Below, piece by piece: positions 16,500 to 25,432 of a stretch of DNA of 56,192 bases (within the stretch, counting starts at the first letter, position 1; each line of letters starts with the position of its first letter). The notes below the pieces were generated by a model that worked only from the letters and a program-made list of their open reading frames with translations, was not told the DNA's origin and made no database searches. This DNA comes from an uncultured Porphyromonas sp. (GTDB lineage: Bacteria; Bacteroidota; Bacteroidia; Bacteroidales; Porphyromonadaceae). A program made the translations under genes and the position numbers. The stretch is taken from positions 1-56,192 of the forward strand of contig NZ_CAJZFJ010000005.1 of NCBI RefSeq assembly GCF_915070105.1, in the 5' to 3' direction.

Positions 16500-17423
16500 A
16501 TGAGTATAGTACGAGCAGAAGACTATCATGTACCTGTCCTCCTCGAGGAGTGCCTAGAGGGTATGTGCCTCACAGAGCAGGGTATCTATGTAGATGTGAC
16601 CTTTGGTGGCGGAGGACACTCACGGGCTATCCTAAGCCATCTCAGAGCGGGGGGACATCTCTATTCGTTTGACCAAGACCCCGATGCAGCCCTTCGTGCA
16701 GAGGAGGGTGAGTGCTTCACTTTTATCGCAAGTAACTTCCGCTATCTGGATCGCTTCATGGACTACTATGGTTGTCTAGGTCGAGTGGATGCTATCTTGG
16801 CTGACTTGGGGGTCTCCTCCCACCACTTCGATGACCTAGATCGAGGCTTCAGCTTCAGAGCAGAGTCCCCTCTGCTCGATATGCGTATGAACAATCGCGA
16901 GGGCAGATCTGCTCGTGATATACTGAACGAGTACGAGGAGACAGCACTAGCCGATATACTCTATCGCTATGGAGAGCTGAAGCAGAGTCGTAGGCTGGCA
17001 CAGCTCATCGTCCAGGCACGCACTGCTAGGCCCCTCTCGACGGTCGGCGATCTCATCTCTGCGGTGCGTCCTGCGGTACGTCCCGACCAAGAGAAGAAGC
17101 AGCTCTCGTGCATCTTCCAAGCCCTGCGCATAGAGGTCAATGAGGAGCTCACAGCCCTAGAGGAACTCTTAGAAGCCAGTCGGCGTGTCCTCAGACCAGG
17201 TGGACGGCTCGTCGTGATGACCTACCATTCGCTGGAGGATCGTATCGTGAAGACCTTCCTGCGTAGTGCGGAGGCGACCTCTTCGTCCGAAGCACAGATC
17301 TATGGTGCTGGACGCTCTGCTTGGCATCTGGTCACACGCAAGCCCATTACCCCCAGCCCCGAGGAGCAGGCTGCCAACCCACGCTCCCGCAGTGCTAAGC
17401 TACGTATCGCCGAGCTACTATAA
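16500..17423 (+). CDS. rsmH: 16S rRNA (cytosine1402-N4)-methyltransferase
   Basis: 307 aa. SAM-dependent enzyme that methylates C1402 in the ribosomal P site; usually the second gene of the division and cell-wall cluster. Seen: HVPVLLEECLEGM (~11-23), the SAM loop VDVTFGGGGHS (~32-42), FDQDPDA (~57-63), LADLGVSSHHFD, FSFRAESPLLDMRMN, and the C-terminal MTYHSLEDRIVKTF and RSRSAKLRIAE blocks. Normal length. Its TAA overlaps the ATG of the next gene, a tight operon link. Confidence 0.97.
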   Translation: MSIVRAEDYHVPVLLEECLEGMCLTEQGIYVDVTFGGGGHSRAILSHLRAGGHLYSFDQDPDAALRAEEGECFTFIASNFRYLDRFMDYYGCLGRVDAILADLGVSSHHFDDLDRGFSFRAESPLLDMRMNNREGRSARDILNEYEETALADILYRYGELKQSRRLAQLIVQARTARPLSTVGDLISAVRPAVRPDQEKKQLSCIFQALRIEVNEELTALEELLEASRRVLRPGGRLVVMTYHSLEDRIVKTFLRSAEATSSSEAQIYGAGRSAWHLVTRKPITPSPEEQAANPRSRSAKLRIAELL

Positions 17424-17884
17424 TGATCACACAAGGAATGGATACATCCACACGATATACCGAGCCAGAGGAGGCTACCCGTCCCCTCATGAATGAACCT
17501 CAGGAAGAGCCAGCGGCACAGGTGCAGGATGAGGAGGACGAGGAGCATTTCCTCTTCGAGGGGTGGGAGGAGGACTTCCTCAATGCCCCTTGGCTGAAGC
17601 GTAACTGGCTTTTCATCCTCTTTGTCATTGCCTGTGGCCTAGTGAGTATTGCTTGGCCCTATGTGTATATGATTAACTTGCGTGAGGTCACTATGATGGA
17701 GCAGAAGCTGCAGGATATTCGCTACAAGTCGCTCTTCATCTCCGCTGAGAGGATCGAGTATGAGCGTATCGGTAATATCCTCGATCGAGTAGGGGAGTAT
17801 CGCCTGCCACTCGTGCCAGCCTCCCAGCCCCCCTATCTCCTCCTCGATACGGGGCAGTATGCCTCCTCCTCACCCAAGGAGTAG
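17423..17884 (+). CDS. ftsL: FtsL-like cell division protein
   Basis: 153 aa. Bitopic inner-membrane protein in the FtsL position between rsmH and ftsI; in division it would bridge FtsI and FtsB-like partners. A long acidic cytoplasmic N-terminus (EEDE and EGWEEDF patches, ~35-50) is followed by a single membrane helix (WLFILFVIACGLVSIAWPYVYM, split by a Pro) and a short periplasmic heptad-like part (MMEQKLQDIRYKSLFISAERIEYERI). The start overlaps the rsmH stop; a second Met five codons in is also possible. The name rests on position and topology, as FtsL sequences are poorly conserved. Confidence 0.82.
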   Translation: MITQGMDTSTRYTEPEEATRPLMNEPQEEPAAQVQDEEDEEHFLFEGWEEDFLNAPWLKRNWLFILFVIACGLVSIAWPYVYMINLREVTMMEQKLQDIRYKSLFISAERIEYERIGNILDRVGEYRLPLVPASQPPYLLLDTGQYASSSPKE

Positions 17885-17911
17885 CCTAACCTCTCTTATT
17901 CGGATGACTGA

Positions 17912-20254
17912 ATGAACAGGCTAAAAAAGACGGTAAAGGCTCTCTGCATCCTCCTCGTGGGGCTGCTCTTCAAGCGGAGACGAGGGACAGAGTGGGAGCA
18001 ACTGACACAAGACCGCTACCCCTACATCATGATACTCTTTGCTGGTATCATGGTAGCCCTCGTGATACGCATTGTCCTCTTTATCTTCAGTGCGGATGGT
18101 GCGGTCTACCGCAAGATGGCTCAGGAGATCAACCCCCCACGTAGCATCACGGAGACCCCTCTTCGAGGGACAATCCACGATCGTGAAGGGCACCCTGTGG
18201 CGATCACCTCACCCTATTACCGCCTCTTCCTCGACTTCAACGCTCAGGCACTTGCTCCTCTTCATCGCCCCCTCCCTCCTAAGGGAGAGACGACGAAGGA
18301 CTCCTTGCAGCGTGCTCGGGTGCTAGAGCTCAAGCGTGAGTTTGACCAAGGGCTAGAGGCACTGGCCCTCCTCGTGGATAGTGTGTATGACCTCGGGCGG
18401 CATGGACTGTCCAAGGCTGCGCTAAAGGAGCACTGGCGCAAGGGCTTCAAGCGCAAGGATAGACACTGCGCTGTGGTAAGCCTAGACCTCTCCTATATGC
18501 AGCTCAAGGGCATACAGAGCTCAGCCCCCTTCGCTCCCGTACCCACCAAGCGTGGCCGTTCGCGAGAGAGCCTCTTCAGCAAACTCCTCGTACGAGAGGA
18601 TCGCACCAAGCGTATCTACCCCTATGGCTCTCTGGCCTATCGCACGATCGGACAGCTCTACTCGGTCTCCAATAAGGATGGGCTCACCGATGGTCGAAGT
18701 GGTATAGAGAAGAGCTACAACAGCTATCTGCGTGGCAAGATAGGCCATGGCGTACGCTTCTATAATGCCGGTCGCTACGAGAGCATCATCACCGAGCCAG
18801 CTATCGAGGGAGCTAGCATCTACACCACGATCGATATGAACATCCAGAGTATCGTGGAGCGTAATCTACGTGAGCAGCTGGGTAAGCTCGAGGCCGAGAG
18901 CGGCACAGTCGTGCTCATGGAGGTCAAGACGGGGAAGGTCGTAGCCATATCCAACCTCCAGCGTATGTCCTCTGGTGGCTATGGTGAGACGACCAATATG
19001 GCGGTGGCTGATATGAGCGAACCTGGATCTACCTTCAAGGTTGCCTCGATGATGGTTGCCCTCGATGATGGAGTTGTCCATCCCAACGATACTATAGATG
19101 TCGGTAATGGCCTATGGAAGGTCGGGGGCTCCACCGTGAGAGACCACAATGCCCATCATGGTGGGTATGGACGCCTATCGGTGGCTCAGACGATCGTGAA
19201 CTCTAGTAATGTCGGTGTCGCCAAGATCATCTACCGAGGCTATGCTAATCGCCCTGATGACTATGTGCAGAAGATCCGTGACCTAGGCTTCGGCGAAGAC
19301 CTCAAGCTCGAGATTGACGGCTATGCCCGTGCCCGCATCCGTAAGCGTTCGGATAATCCTGATCGCTGGTCGGCTACGACGCTACCCTGGATGTCCTATG
19401 GCTACGAGACCCAGATCCCTCCGATCTACACACTGTCCTTCTTCAATGCCATTGCCAATGGAGGTCGCTATATGCGTCCTTACTTCGTGACCGAGATCCG
19501 TCAGCGAGATGCAGTTATCAAGACCTTCGAGCCGACAGTCGTCAGGGAGCAGATCTGTAAGCCCGAGACACTGCGTGAGATACAGGAGATGTTGCGACGA
19601 GTCGTCACCGAGGGAACAGGGAAGAAGGCACGTTCCTCCTTCGTCGCCATCAGTGGTAAGAGTGGTACAGCTCAGCTCTCCTCGGGACGAGGGGGCTACC
19701 GAGACTCCACAGGGCATGTGCGCCACCAGGTCTCTTTCTGTGCGTACTTCCCCTCCGAGGCTCCTAAGTACTCCTGTATCGCTGTGATCCGCAAGCCCTC
19801 CAGTCAGTATAGCGCTGGTGGGGGTGTGATGGCAGCTCCGATTATTCGGCGTATAGCAGAGAGCCTGCTCGCACTAGAGGCTCCTATCCCTCTTGACTCA
19901 CTGCCAGCCTCTCGTCATCCCTCTGCTTATGCTCGGCCTATTGCCTCGGGTAGGGCTACGACCCTCGTCTCACTGCTTTCCCAGCTGGGACTACCTACTC
20001 CGAAGATCACCGAAGGAACGGGAAGCTACATCCAGATTGATACGGCTATGCACGTCCGCTCCTACACTCAGTCTCTAGGGCGTATCCCCGCTGTAGTGGG
20101 GATGAGTGCAATGGATGCCTGCTATCTCCTGCGCAAGATGGGGTATACACCTCGCCTAGTAGGTTCGGGCAATGTCCTCTCGCAGTCCGTCCCAGCAGGT
20201 AGTCCTGCTCGCCGAGCTACGGAGGTCATCCTACAGCTGGGCTTCGGCCACTAG
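17912..20254 (+). CDS. ftsI: Division transpeptidase FtsI (PBP2x/PBP3 type) with PASTA domain
   Basis: 780 aa. Septal peptidoglycan transpeptidase anchored in the inner membrane. A basic N-terminus and one membrane helix (~35-60, MILFAGIMVALVIRIVLFIF) come first, then the pedestal domain (RGTIHDREGHPVAITSPYY) and the transpeptidase domain with the active Ser in SEPGSTFKVAS, the SSN triad (VNSSNVG) and the KSGTAQ motif. A C-terminal PASTA domain follows (last ~60 residues, IPAVVGMSAMDACYLLRKMGYTP). The PASTA tail is normal for Bacteroidota FtsI. It lies 27 nt after ftsL in the same operon. Unusually, murE does not follow; a repeat-filled gap does. Confidence 0.95.
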   Translation: MNRLKKTVKALCILLVGLLFKRRRGTEWEQLTQDRYPYIMILFAGIMVALVIRIVLFIFSADGAVYRKMAQEINPPRSITETPLRGTIHDREGHPVAITSPYYRLFLDFNAQALAPLHRPLPPKGETTKDSLQRARVLELKREFDQGLEALALLVDSVYDLGRHGLSKAALKEHWRKGFKRKDRHCAVVSLDLSYMQLKGIQSSAPFAPVPTKRGRSRESLFSKLLVREDRTKRIYPYGSLAYRTIGQLYSVSNKDGLTDGRSGIEKSYNSYLRGKIGHGVRFYNAGRYESIITEPAIEGASIYTTIDMNIQSIVERNLREQLGKLEAESGTVVLMEVKTGKVVAISNLQRMSSGGYGETTNMAVADMSEPGSTFKVASMMVALDDGVVHPNDTIDVGNGLWKVGGSTVRDHNAHHGGYGRLSVAQTIVNSSNVGVAKIIYRGYANRPDDYVQKIRDLGFGEDLKLEIDGYARARIRKRSDNPDRWSATTLPWMSYGYETQIPPIYTLSFFNAIANGGRYMRPYFVTEIRQRDAVIKTFEPTVVREQICKPETLREIQEMLRRVVTEGTGKKARSSFVAISGKSGTAQLSSGRGGYRDSTGHVRHQVSFCAYFPSEAPKYSCIAVIRKPSSQYSAGGGVMAAPIIRRIAESLLALEAPIPLDSLPASRHPSAYARPIASGRATTLVSLLSQLGLPTPKITEGTGSYIQIDTAMHVRSYTQSLGRIPAVVGMSAMDACYLLRKMGYTPRLVGSGNVLSQSVPAGSPARRATEVILQLGFGH

Positions 20255-20396
20255 TCCTCTCATCGTGGCTTCCATGAGGTTGCTTAGGGAGCGAGTACAC
20301 AGCTCAGATAACTACCCTCTATTGGGCTGTCTATAACGAGTTCATCTGCCTCGTTCTTTCGGATACATAACATGCCCAGCTAGGGAGCACGTAATA
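20255..20396. other. Non-coding DNA after ftsI
   Basis: No ORF and no clear intrinsic terminator directly after ftsI; the next structure is the hairpin at 20397. Weak resemblance to the family 2 leader (TCTGCC...TTTCGG) can be argued at 20345-20365 but is not convincing. Confidence 0.4.
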
Positions 20397-20433
20397 TTCG
20401 CCCCCGTCACCTTACACAGGTGGCGGGGGCGAA
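20397..20433. repeat. Family 2 type hairpin, copy at 20.4 kb
   Basis: 15-bp stem TTCGCCCCCGTCACC / GGTGGCGGGGGCGAA with one T-G wobble and loop TTACACA. Same core (CACC-TTACATA-GGTG) as the hairpins at 21196, 34359 and 56152, but without the clear leader and tail seen there. It may also serve as the terminator of the ftsI operon. Confidence 0.7.
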
Positions 20434-20716
20434 CATTATATGCCCTTTCCTCCCTTTTCGGTATGTGCTCTAGCACCACTCTAGGTATCTCCTCTAGTAC
20501 CATATCTTGTTTGTCGAGTAATTACTCCTCTCTCTGCTCTGAAGCGTTTGCCTGTGCTTGCTCTAGAGCCTCCACTGAAGTAAGTAATACAGAGGATGTG
20601 GGGCTCTAGTCTCTGTGAAGCACGGGCGATCTGTCTCTATGAATGAGAGCTCTTGGGTGTGAGGGGGGAATAGCTTCTTATAGTGGGCTTCTCTCTATCA
20701 TTCATATCCCTATACA
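20434..20716. other. Non-coding spacer between hairpin and copy B
   Basis: About 280 nt with no ORF, no -7 box in a useful place and no repeat I can match. Several CTCTAG/CTAGAG blocks are present. Confidence 0.35.
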
Positions 20717-21064
20717 GGGCTGACACATGAAATCACTATAGTGCGAGGGCAAGGTCGTCAAGGTGTATACACCGAAGATAGAAGTATCCGTGTCCTAGTC
20801 TAGATATGCCAAGCGAATACCTCCTACTTAGGATGGATAAGTATACACGTGTGTACACAACTGTATACCCACGTGTACACAACTGTATACACGCGTGTAC
20901 ACTACCTCGCTCTAAGTATATGCTCTGTAGGGCTCGCTTGTATGTCTGTTTCTTGGAAATAATGCCTAGGATCTTTCGTGATGGGCTAAGGCTCCCTGGG
21001 ATATGAAATAATACCCCCGAAGATCCAAAGGCAGGAGTGTGTGAGCGAGATCATGCGTCGGCCC
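20717..21064 (+). mobile_element. Family 1 MITE-like element, copy B
   Basis: Exactly 348 bp, like copy A but inverted. Ends GGGCTGACACATGA and TCATGCGTCGGCCC (imperfect inverted repeat). The three-palindrome core is at 20841-20902 and is preceded by the CCTCCTACTTAGGATGG block and followed by CGCTCTAAGTA. A 66-codon frame (20806-21006) parallels the one in copy A. Lies between two family 2 hairpins in the gap after ftsI. Confidence 0.75.
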
Positions 21065-21117
21065 TCCCCCCCGCACACCCCCATCGCCCGAGGTGGCCTA
21101 TCGAGACACCACCCCAC

Positions 21118-21252
21118 CCTGCTCTAACCGCCTCTGTATCGGGCACTACGAGAGAGAGCTAGAGGACATACCGAGAGCGTGACATAGGACATATAATGTT
21201 CGCCCCCATCACCTATGTAAGGTGACAGGGGCGAACATACTGAGTCCTCTCC
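21118..21252 (+). mobile_element. Family 2 element with hairpin body, copy at 21.1 kb
   Basis: Leader from 21118 (CCTGCTCTAACCGCCTCTG...), then ACATACCGAGAGCG, which is the complement of the minisatellite unit start CGCTCTCGGT. The hairpin at 21196-21238 has an 11-bp outer stem and a TCACC/GGTGA inner stem around loop TATGTAA, with a 2x2 internal mismatch. The tail is CTGAGTCCTCTCC. It sits about 90 nt downstream of ldhA on the opposite reading and could also end its transcript. Confidence 0.7.
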
Positions 21253-21340
21253 TGCGCTCTCAATAGCATCGTGAGAGGGCTCTCAAGATCCACGCTACAG
21301 CCCTAGAGTAGAGACGTGTAGTAAGGGGGAGGGTACTGGT

Positions 21341-22345
21341 CTACTCGTGGACAGCGTTGAGGAGCGGACGACCCTCGACGAAGTCACGGACATTGGAGAG
21401 GGTCGTATGGGCGATATTCTGCGTTGCCTCGGCGGTGAAGAAGGCCTGATGGGAGGTCATGATGACGTTGTTGAAGGAGAGCAGACGAGCCAGCGTATCA
21501 TCGTCAATGATCTTGTCGCTCTTGTCCTTGTAGAAGTAAGGCTCTTCCTCCTCATACACGTCTAGACCTGCGAAGCCGACCTGCTTTGTCTTGAGCCCCT
21601 CGATCAGGTCTTCGGAGTGGATGAGCCTACCACGACCCGTATTGATGATCATCACTCCACGCTTCATCTTGGCGATGCTCTCCCGATTGATGATATACTC
21701 GGTCTCAGGGGTGAGGGGGCAGTGTAGGGAGATGATGTCGGAGGCTGCATAGAGCTCGTCGAGGGTGACGTAGTGTACATCGTTGGCTTCGGCGAAGGCA
21801 TGGTCGGGGTAAAGGTCGTAGGCGAGGATATTCATCCCGAAGCCTCGGAGGATGCCGATGAGTACCTTGGCGATCTTACCCGTACCGATGACCCCGAGGG
21901 TCTTGCCGTACATATCGAAGCCCATGAGGCCATTGAGCGAGAAGTTCCCGTCACGTGTACGCCAGGAGGCACGCTGGATCTTGCGGTTGAGCGAGAGCAT
22001 GAGCGCCACAGCGTATTCGGCTACAGCATGGGGGGAATAGGCGGGGACACGCACGACGGCGATGCCTGCACGCTGTGCGGCTGCGATATCGACGTTGTTG
22101 TAGCCCGCACAGCGCAGGGCGATCAGACGCACCCCGTTGTCCTTGAGGTGCTGGATGAGCTCTGCGTCTACGTCGTCATTGACGAAGATACAGACGACCT
22201 CCACACCCTGGGTGAGGCTGACATTGTCTAGGCTTAGGTTGCCCGTGTAGTACTTTATCTCGAAGCCATACTGCTCATTGACGACCTGAAAGGTAGCCTT
22301 GTCGTAGGGCATCGTACCGAAGAAGGCTATGCTTACTTGTGACAT
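21341..22345 (-). CDS. ldhA: D-lactate dehydrogenase family protein
   Basis: 334 aa. NAD-dependent D-2-hydroxyacid dehydrogenase, most like fermentative D-lactate dehydrogenase (pyruvate + NADH to D-lactate), cytoplasmic. The N-terminal FFGTMPYDKATF matches the LdhA group. Rossmann motif G151-VIGTGKIAK with Asp in AYDLYP (~177), substrate block LRCAGYNNVD (~77-86), catalytic Arg in NTGRGRLI, Glu in LDVYEEEE and catalytic His in TSHQAFFT near the C-terminus. KIAK replaces the more common KIG in the nucleotide loop. It has its own promoter at 22403-22433. Confidence 0.9.
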   Translation of the reverse strand: MSQVSIAFFGTMPYDKATFQVVNEQYGFEIKYYTGNLSLDNVSLTQGVEVVCIFVNDDVDAELIQHLKDNGVRLIALRCAGYNNVDIAAAQRAGIAVVRVPAYSPHAVAEYAVALMLSLNRKIQRASWRTRDGNFSLNGLMGFDMYGKTLGVIGTGKIAKVLIGILRGFGMNILAYDLYPDHAFAEANDVHYVTLDELYAASDIISLHCPLTPETEYIINRESIAKMKRGVMIINTGRGRLIHSEDLIEGLKTKQVGFAGLDVYEEEEPYFYKDKSDKIIDDDTLARLLSFNNVIMTSHQAFFTAEATQNIAHTTLSNVRDFVEGRPLLNAVHE

Positions 22346-22402
22346 TATTGTTACGAATTACCTGTCTATAAAACTTGTTTTGGGTTTTCTTTTTCGTGGG
22401 AG

Positions 22403-22433
22403 CAAAGGTACAATAAATACACAAAGTGACAAG
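22403..22433 (-). promoter_or_regulatory. Promoter of ldhA (-7 TACCTTTG, -33 CTTG)
   Basis: On the minus strand the -7 box TACCTTTG (22410-22403) is preceded by CTTG at 22433-22430 with a 19-nt spacer, the normal Bacteroidota spacing. One of the best promoters in the window. Confidence 0.7.
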
Positions 22434-22569
22434 TAGAGGTGTCAATACCGACACTTACCCTCACTCGGTTCATCCTTGAGCTTGAGAGGACTTCGCACAG
22501 CTCCCCTTCGGAGACCGACCTATCCCACCACCCCAGCCATCACTGCGCCCTAACCTCCGGGAAAAGGAA

Positions 22570-22606
22570 AGGGCTACACCCCAGCCGAAGCCGAGGGTGT
22601 AGCCCT
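22570..22606 (-). terminator. Terminator of dcp
   Basis: 12-bp stem AGGGCTACACCC / GGGTGTAGCCCT, 26 nt after the dcp stop on the minus strand, followed in that direction by TTTCCTTTTCC. Confidence 0.75.
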
Positions 22607-22631
22607 ATTCTATGAGCTAAGGGAGCCTCCC

Positions 22632-24743
22632 CTACTCTAGACCACGAGCACGGATAAGGCTGCGCATATCGGGCTCGGTGAGACCAGTGAAGGCGGTGAA
22701 GAGCTCCTTCACAGGACGGGAGTTACCACGAGAGAGGACGAGCTCACGCAGACGCTGACCATTCTCTGCCGTCATCCCTCCATGGGCGACAAACCAGTCG
22801 AAGATATTGCTCTCCAGCACCTGTGTCCACAGATAGGAGTAGTAACCCGCTGCATAGCCACCCCCAAAGACATGGAGGAAGTAAGGAGAGCGATAGCGTG
22901 GAGGTACCTGCGTGGAGTAGATCCCGAGCTTGTTCAGAGCCTGCTGCTCAAAGGTGGCTACATCCGTGACCTTCTCCCCTGCGGCGAGGATATTCCATGC
23001 CATATCGATGGTGACGGCACCGAGGTTCTCACCTAGGGAGTAGGCTTGGTTGAAGAGCGCAGAGGCCTTGAGCTTGTCGATCAGTGCCTGAGGCATGGGC
23101 TCACCCGTCTGGTAGTGGCGAGCATAGTTGCGTAGGACGATGGAGTCCGTCATCCAGTGCTCATTGAACTGCGAGGGCATCTCTACGAAGTCACGTGGCG
23201 TCTGTGTACCCGAGATGCTCTCGTAGCGCTGGGCGGCGAAGAAGCCGTGCAGGGCATGGCCGAACTCGTGGAAGAGCGTCTCGACATTGTCCGACGTCAG
23301 GAAGGCTGGTGCGCCGGGAGCGGGAGCGGGGAAGTTGCAGACGTTGTAGATGACTGGCTTACGTCCAAAGAGGAAGCTCTGCTGGACGAAGTTTTCCATC
23401 CATGCACCACCATTCTTGGTAGGACGGCGGAAGTAGTCGGTATAGAAGAGGGCGAGCGAGGAGCCATCCCGATCGATCACCTCATAGACCTTCACCCCAT
23501 CAGCATAGACGGGGATATCGGTGCGGGGCTTGAAGCTGAGGCCGTAGAGCTTATTAGCGGCGAAGAAAACACCGTTCTTCAGCACACTGTCGAGGACGAA
23601 GTAGGGCTTGAGGTCATTCTCGTTGAGGTCAAACTTCTCCTTCTTCAGTCGCTCAGCATAGTAGTCCCAGTCCCAAGCCTCGAGCTTGAAGTCCTTCCCC
23701 TCCGTCTTCTGTGCAAAGGCCGTCAGCTCGGCAGCATCAGCCTGCACCTTCTTGCGGTAGGCAGGAGCGATCCCCTCGATGAGGCGATAGACGGCGGCTG
23801 GCTCACCTGCCATCTGGTCACTGAGCACCCAGGCTGCGAAGGTGGGGTAGCCGAGGAGCTTGGCCTTGTCGGCTCGTAGCTCGGCGATACGGGTAAGGGT
23901 TGGCTCGGTGTTGTTCGGATCATTGGGGCGAGAGGCACGAGTGAGCGAAGCCTCTAGGAGACGACGACGTACGTCTCTATTATTGAGCTCAGCGATATAG
24001 GCTGGGCGGGTCGTATTGGAGATCTCTAGGAGATACTTACCCTTCTGACCACGCTCCTCGGCGAGCTTGGCCGCACGGTCTATATTCTCCTGCGATAGGC
24101 CATCTAGCTCCTTAGCATCGGTGATGAGCAGGGCAGCGGCATTGGTTGCATCCCGTACCTGATTGACAAACTTCGTCTCCAGCACCGAGAGCTCTCCATT
24201 GATCTTGGAGAGCGAGTCCTTGCTGGCGGGCGAGAGGAGCGCACCCTCGTGGACGAACTGCTGGTAGAGTACCTCGGTGAGGCGTAGGTCTTCGTCCTTG
24301 AGCTGGGTATCGGTGTCGTGTACAGCCTTGACACGAGCGAAGAGCTTGTCGTTGAGCATCAGCGCATCGCTGTGGGCAGAGAGGAGCGGGGTGGCTTCCT
24401 CCTCCACCTTGCGGAGCTCATCGGTACCATTGGCTGCGGAGAGCGCAGAGAGCAGAGCCGAGGTACGGGTGAGCAGTCGGCCAGACTTCTCGAAGGCTAG
24501 GATCGTATTCTCGAAGGTCGGAGCCTCGGGATTATTGACGATACTGTCGATCTCAGCAGCCTGCTCTGCTATACCCTGCTTGAGGGCAGGGAGGAAGTGC
24601 TCGGGCTTGATACGATCAAACGCAGGGGCATAGAAGTCCAGCGTGCTCTCGACGAGGAGGGGATTATCCGAGGAGGACTTGGAGTGGCAAGCGGTAAGCA
24701 TAGATACGAGACCGAGTGCGAGGATGAGAGATTTTGCTTTCAT
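22632..24743 (-). CDS. dcp: Peptidyl-dipeptidase Dcp (M3 family), lipoprotein
   Basis: 703 aa. Zinc metallopeptidase that removes C-terminal dipeptides from oligopeptides. The zinc motif HEFGHALHG is at H492-H496, with the third ligand region downstream (FVEMPSQFNEHW). The N-terminus is a lipoprotein signal (LILALGLVSMLTAC, Cys ~19), so this copy is envelope-anchored, unlike cytoplasmic E. coli Dcp. All-helical body with normal M3 length. It follows pncA on the minus strand with a 30-nt gap. Peptide trimming in the periplasm or on the surface suits an amino-acid fermenter. Confidence 0.93.
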   Translation of the reverse strand: MKAKSLILALGLVSMLTACHSKSSSDNPLLVESTLDFYAPAFDRIKPEHFLPALKQGIAEQAAEIDSIVNNPEAPTFENTILAFEKSGRLLTRTSALLSALSAANGTDELRKVEEEATPLLSAHSDALMLNDKLFARVKAVHDTDTQLKDEDLRLTEVLYQQFVHEGALLSPASKDSLSKINGELSVLETKFVNQVRDATNAAALLITDAKELDGLSQENIDRAAKLAEERGQKGKYLLEISNTTRPAYIAELNNRDVRRRLLEASLTRASRPNDPNNTEPTLTRIAELRADKAKLLGYPTFAAWVLSDQMAGEPAAVYRLIEGIAPAYRKKVQADAAELTAFAQKTEGKDFKLEAWDWDYYAERLKKEKFDLNENDLKPYFVLDSVLKNGVFFAANKLYGLSFKPRTDIPVYADGVKVYEVIDRDGSSLALFYTDYFRRPTKNGGAWMENFVQQSFLFGRKPVIYNVCNFPAPAPGAPAFLTSDNVETLFHEFGHALHGFFAAQRYESISGTQTPRDFVEMPSQFNEHWMTDSIVLRNYARHYQTGEPMPQALIDKLKASALFNQAYSLGENLGAVTIDMAWNILAAGEKVTDVATFEQQALNKLGIYSTQVPPRYRSPYFLHVFGGGYAAGYYSYLWTQVLESNIFDWFVAHGGMTAENGQRLRELVLSRGNSRPVKELFTAFTGLTEPDMRSLIRARGLE

Positions 24744-24773
24744 ACGAATAAGGAGGATAGCTAGTGAGTGGGA

Positions 24774-25289
24774 CTAGAGAAGAGGTTGCTTCTCCCCAAT
24801 CCAAGCGATGGCATCATCTAGGGTGCGCATACTCGTGTCGGGAAGGTGGCGACGGAGGTCGGCGATGGAGCACCGCACACAGTAGTCACCAGCGAGGCCA
24901 GCGACGTCGATATGGCGGGCATTCATCAGTATATCGGGTACGGTGTCCTCGAAGGCACTATAGGCATCACGCTGGCGTGAGGTAGCCTTGGGGGCAAAGA
25001 AGACACCGCCTCGGGCACGTTTGGTAGCCATGAGCACCTCTGCCAGTGGAGGGTAGAGGGCTGCACCGATGGTATAGCGGACGCAGTGGACAGGCCATGG
25101 CCCTCCCTGCACGTCGAAGCTACAGTGGTCGGCGGGGTGCTGGTCTAAGGTCACGACGAAGGCATCATACTCGTCATGGTGCTCCTGTACCCAGCGGGTA
25201 AGATAGTCCATAGCCTCGATAGCTCCTGGCACTGCCAGTGAGCCGGTGATGAAGTCATTCTGAGGATCGATGATCAGTAGTACTTTCAT
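24774..25289 (-). CDS. pncA: Nicotinamidase (isochorismatase-like)
   Basis: 171 aa. Deaminates nicotinamide to nicotinate for NAD salvage. Catalytic triad D8 (LIIDPQNDF), K90 (ATKRARGG) and C137 (AGDYCVRCS); the metal ligands D49, H51 and H68 appear in TLDQHPADH and PWPVHC, which separates nicotinamidases from other cysteine hydrolases of this fold. Length is a little short but complete. First of two minus-strand genes with dcp. Confidence 0.92.
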   Translation of the reverse strand: MKVLLIIDPQNDFITGSLAVPGAIEAMDYLTRWVQEHHDEYDAFVVTLDQHPADHCSFDVQGGPWPVHCVRYTIGAALYPPLAEVLMATKRARGGVFFAPKATSRQRDAYSAFEDTVPDILMNARHIDVAGLAGDYCVRCSIADLRRHLPDTSMRTLDDAIAWIGEKQPLL

Positions 25290-25311
25290 TTAGGTAGTTT
25301 ATTCAATAAGG

Positions 25312-25363
25312 TAGGCGAGGTCACCCCCGCAGATGGACTGCGGTGAAGGGACGACCTCGCCTA
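25312..25363 (-). terminator. Terminator between carboxynorspermidine dehydrogenase and pncA
   Basis: 11-bp stem TAGGCGAGGTC / GACCTCGCCTA enclosing a second CCGCAG / CTGCGG stem. On the minus strand it lies 70 nt after the dehydrogenase stop and just before the pncA start. Confidence 0.65.
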
Positions 25364-25432
25364 GTGAAATACTTGATTAGCCCGAGTCTAGAGCCTGTCT
25401 ATTCCTCGGGAGTGAAAAGGGGTGACTCCTGC

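Noticed and set aside
20806..21006. A conserved 66-aa protein encoded inside family 1 elements (also 1406-1606, minus strand)
   Set aside because: Copies A and B share the frame and much of the sequence, but copies C to F lose the start, the stop or the phase, and the shared part is simply the palindromic core. DNA-level conservation explains it.
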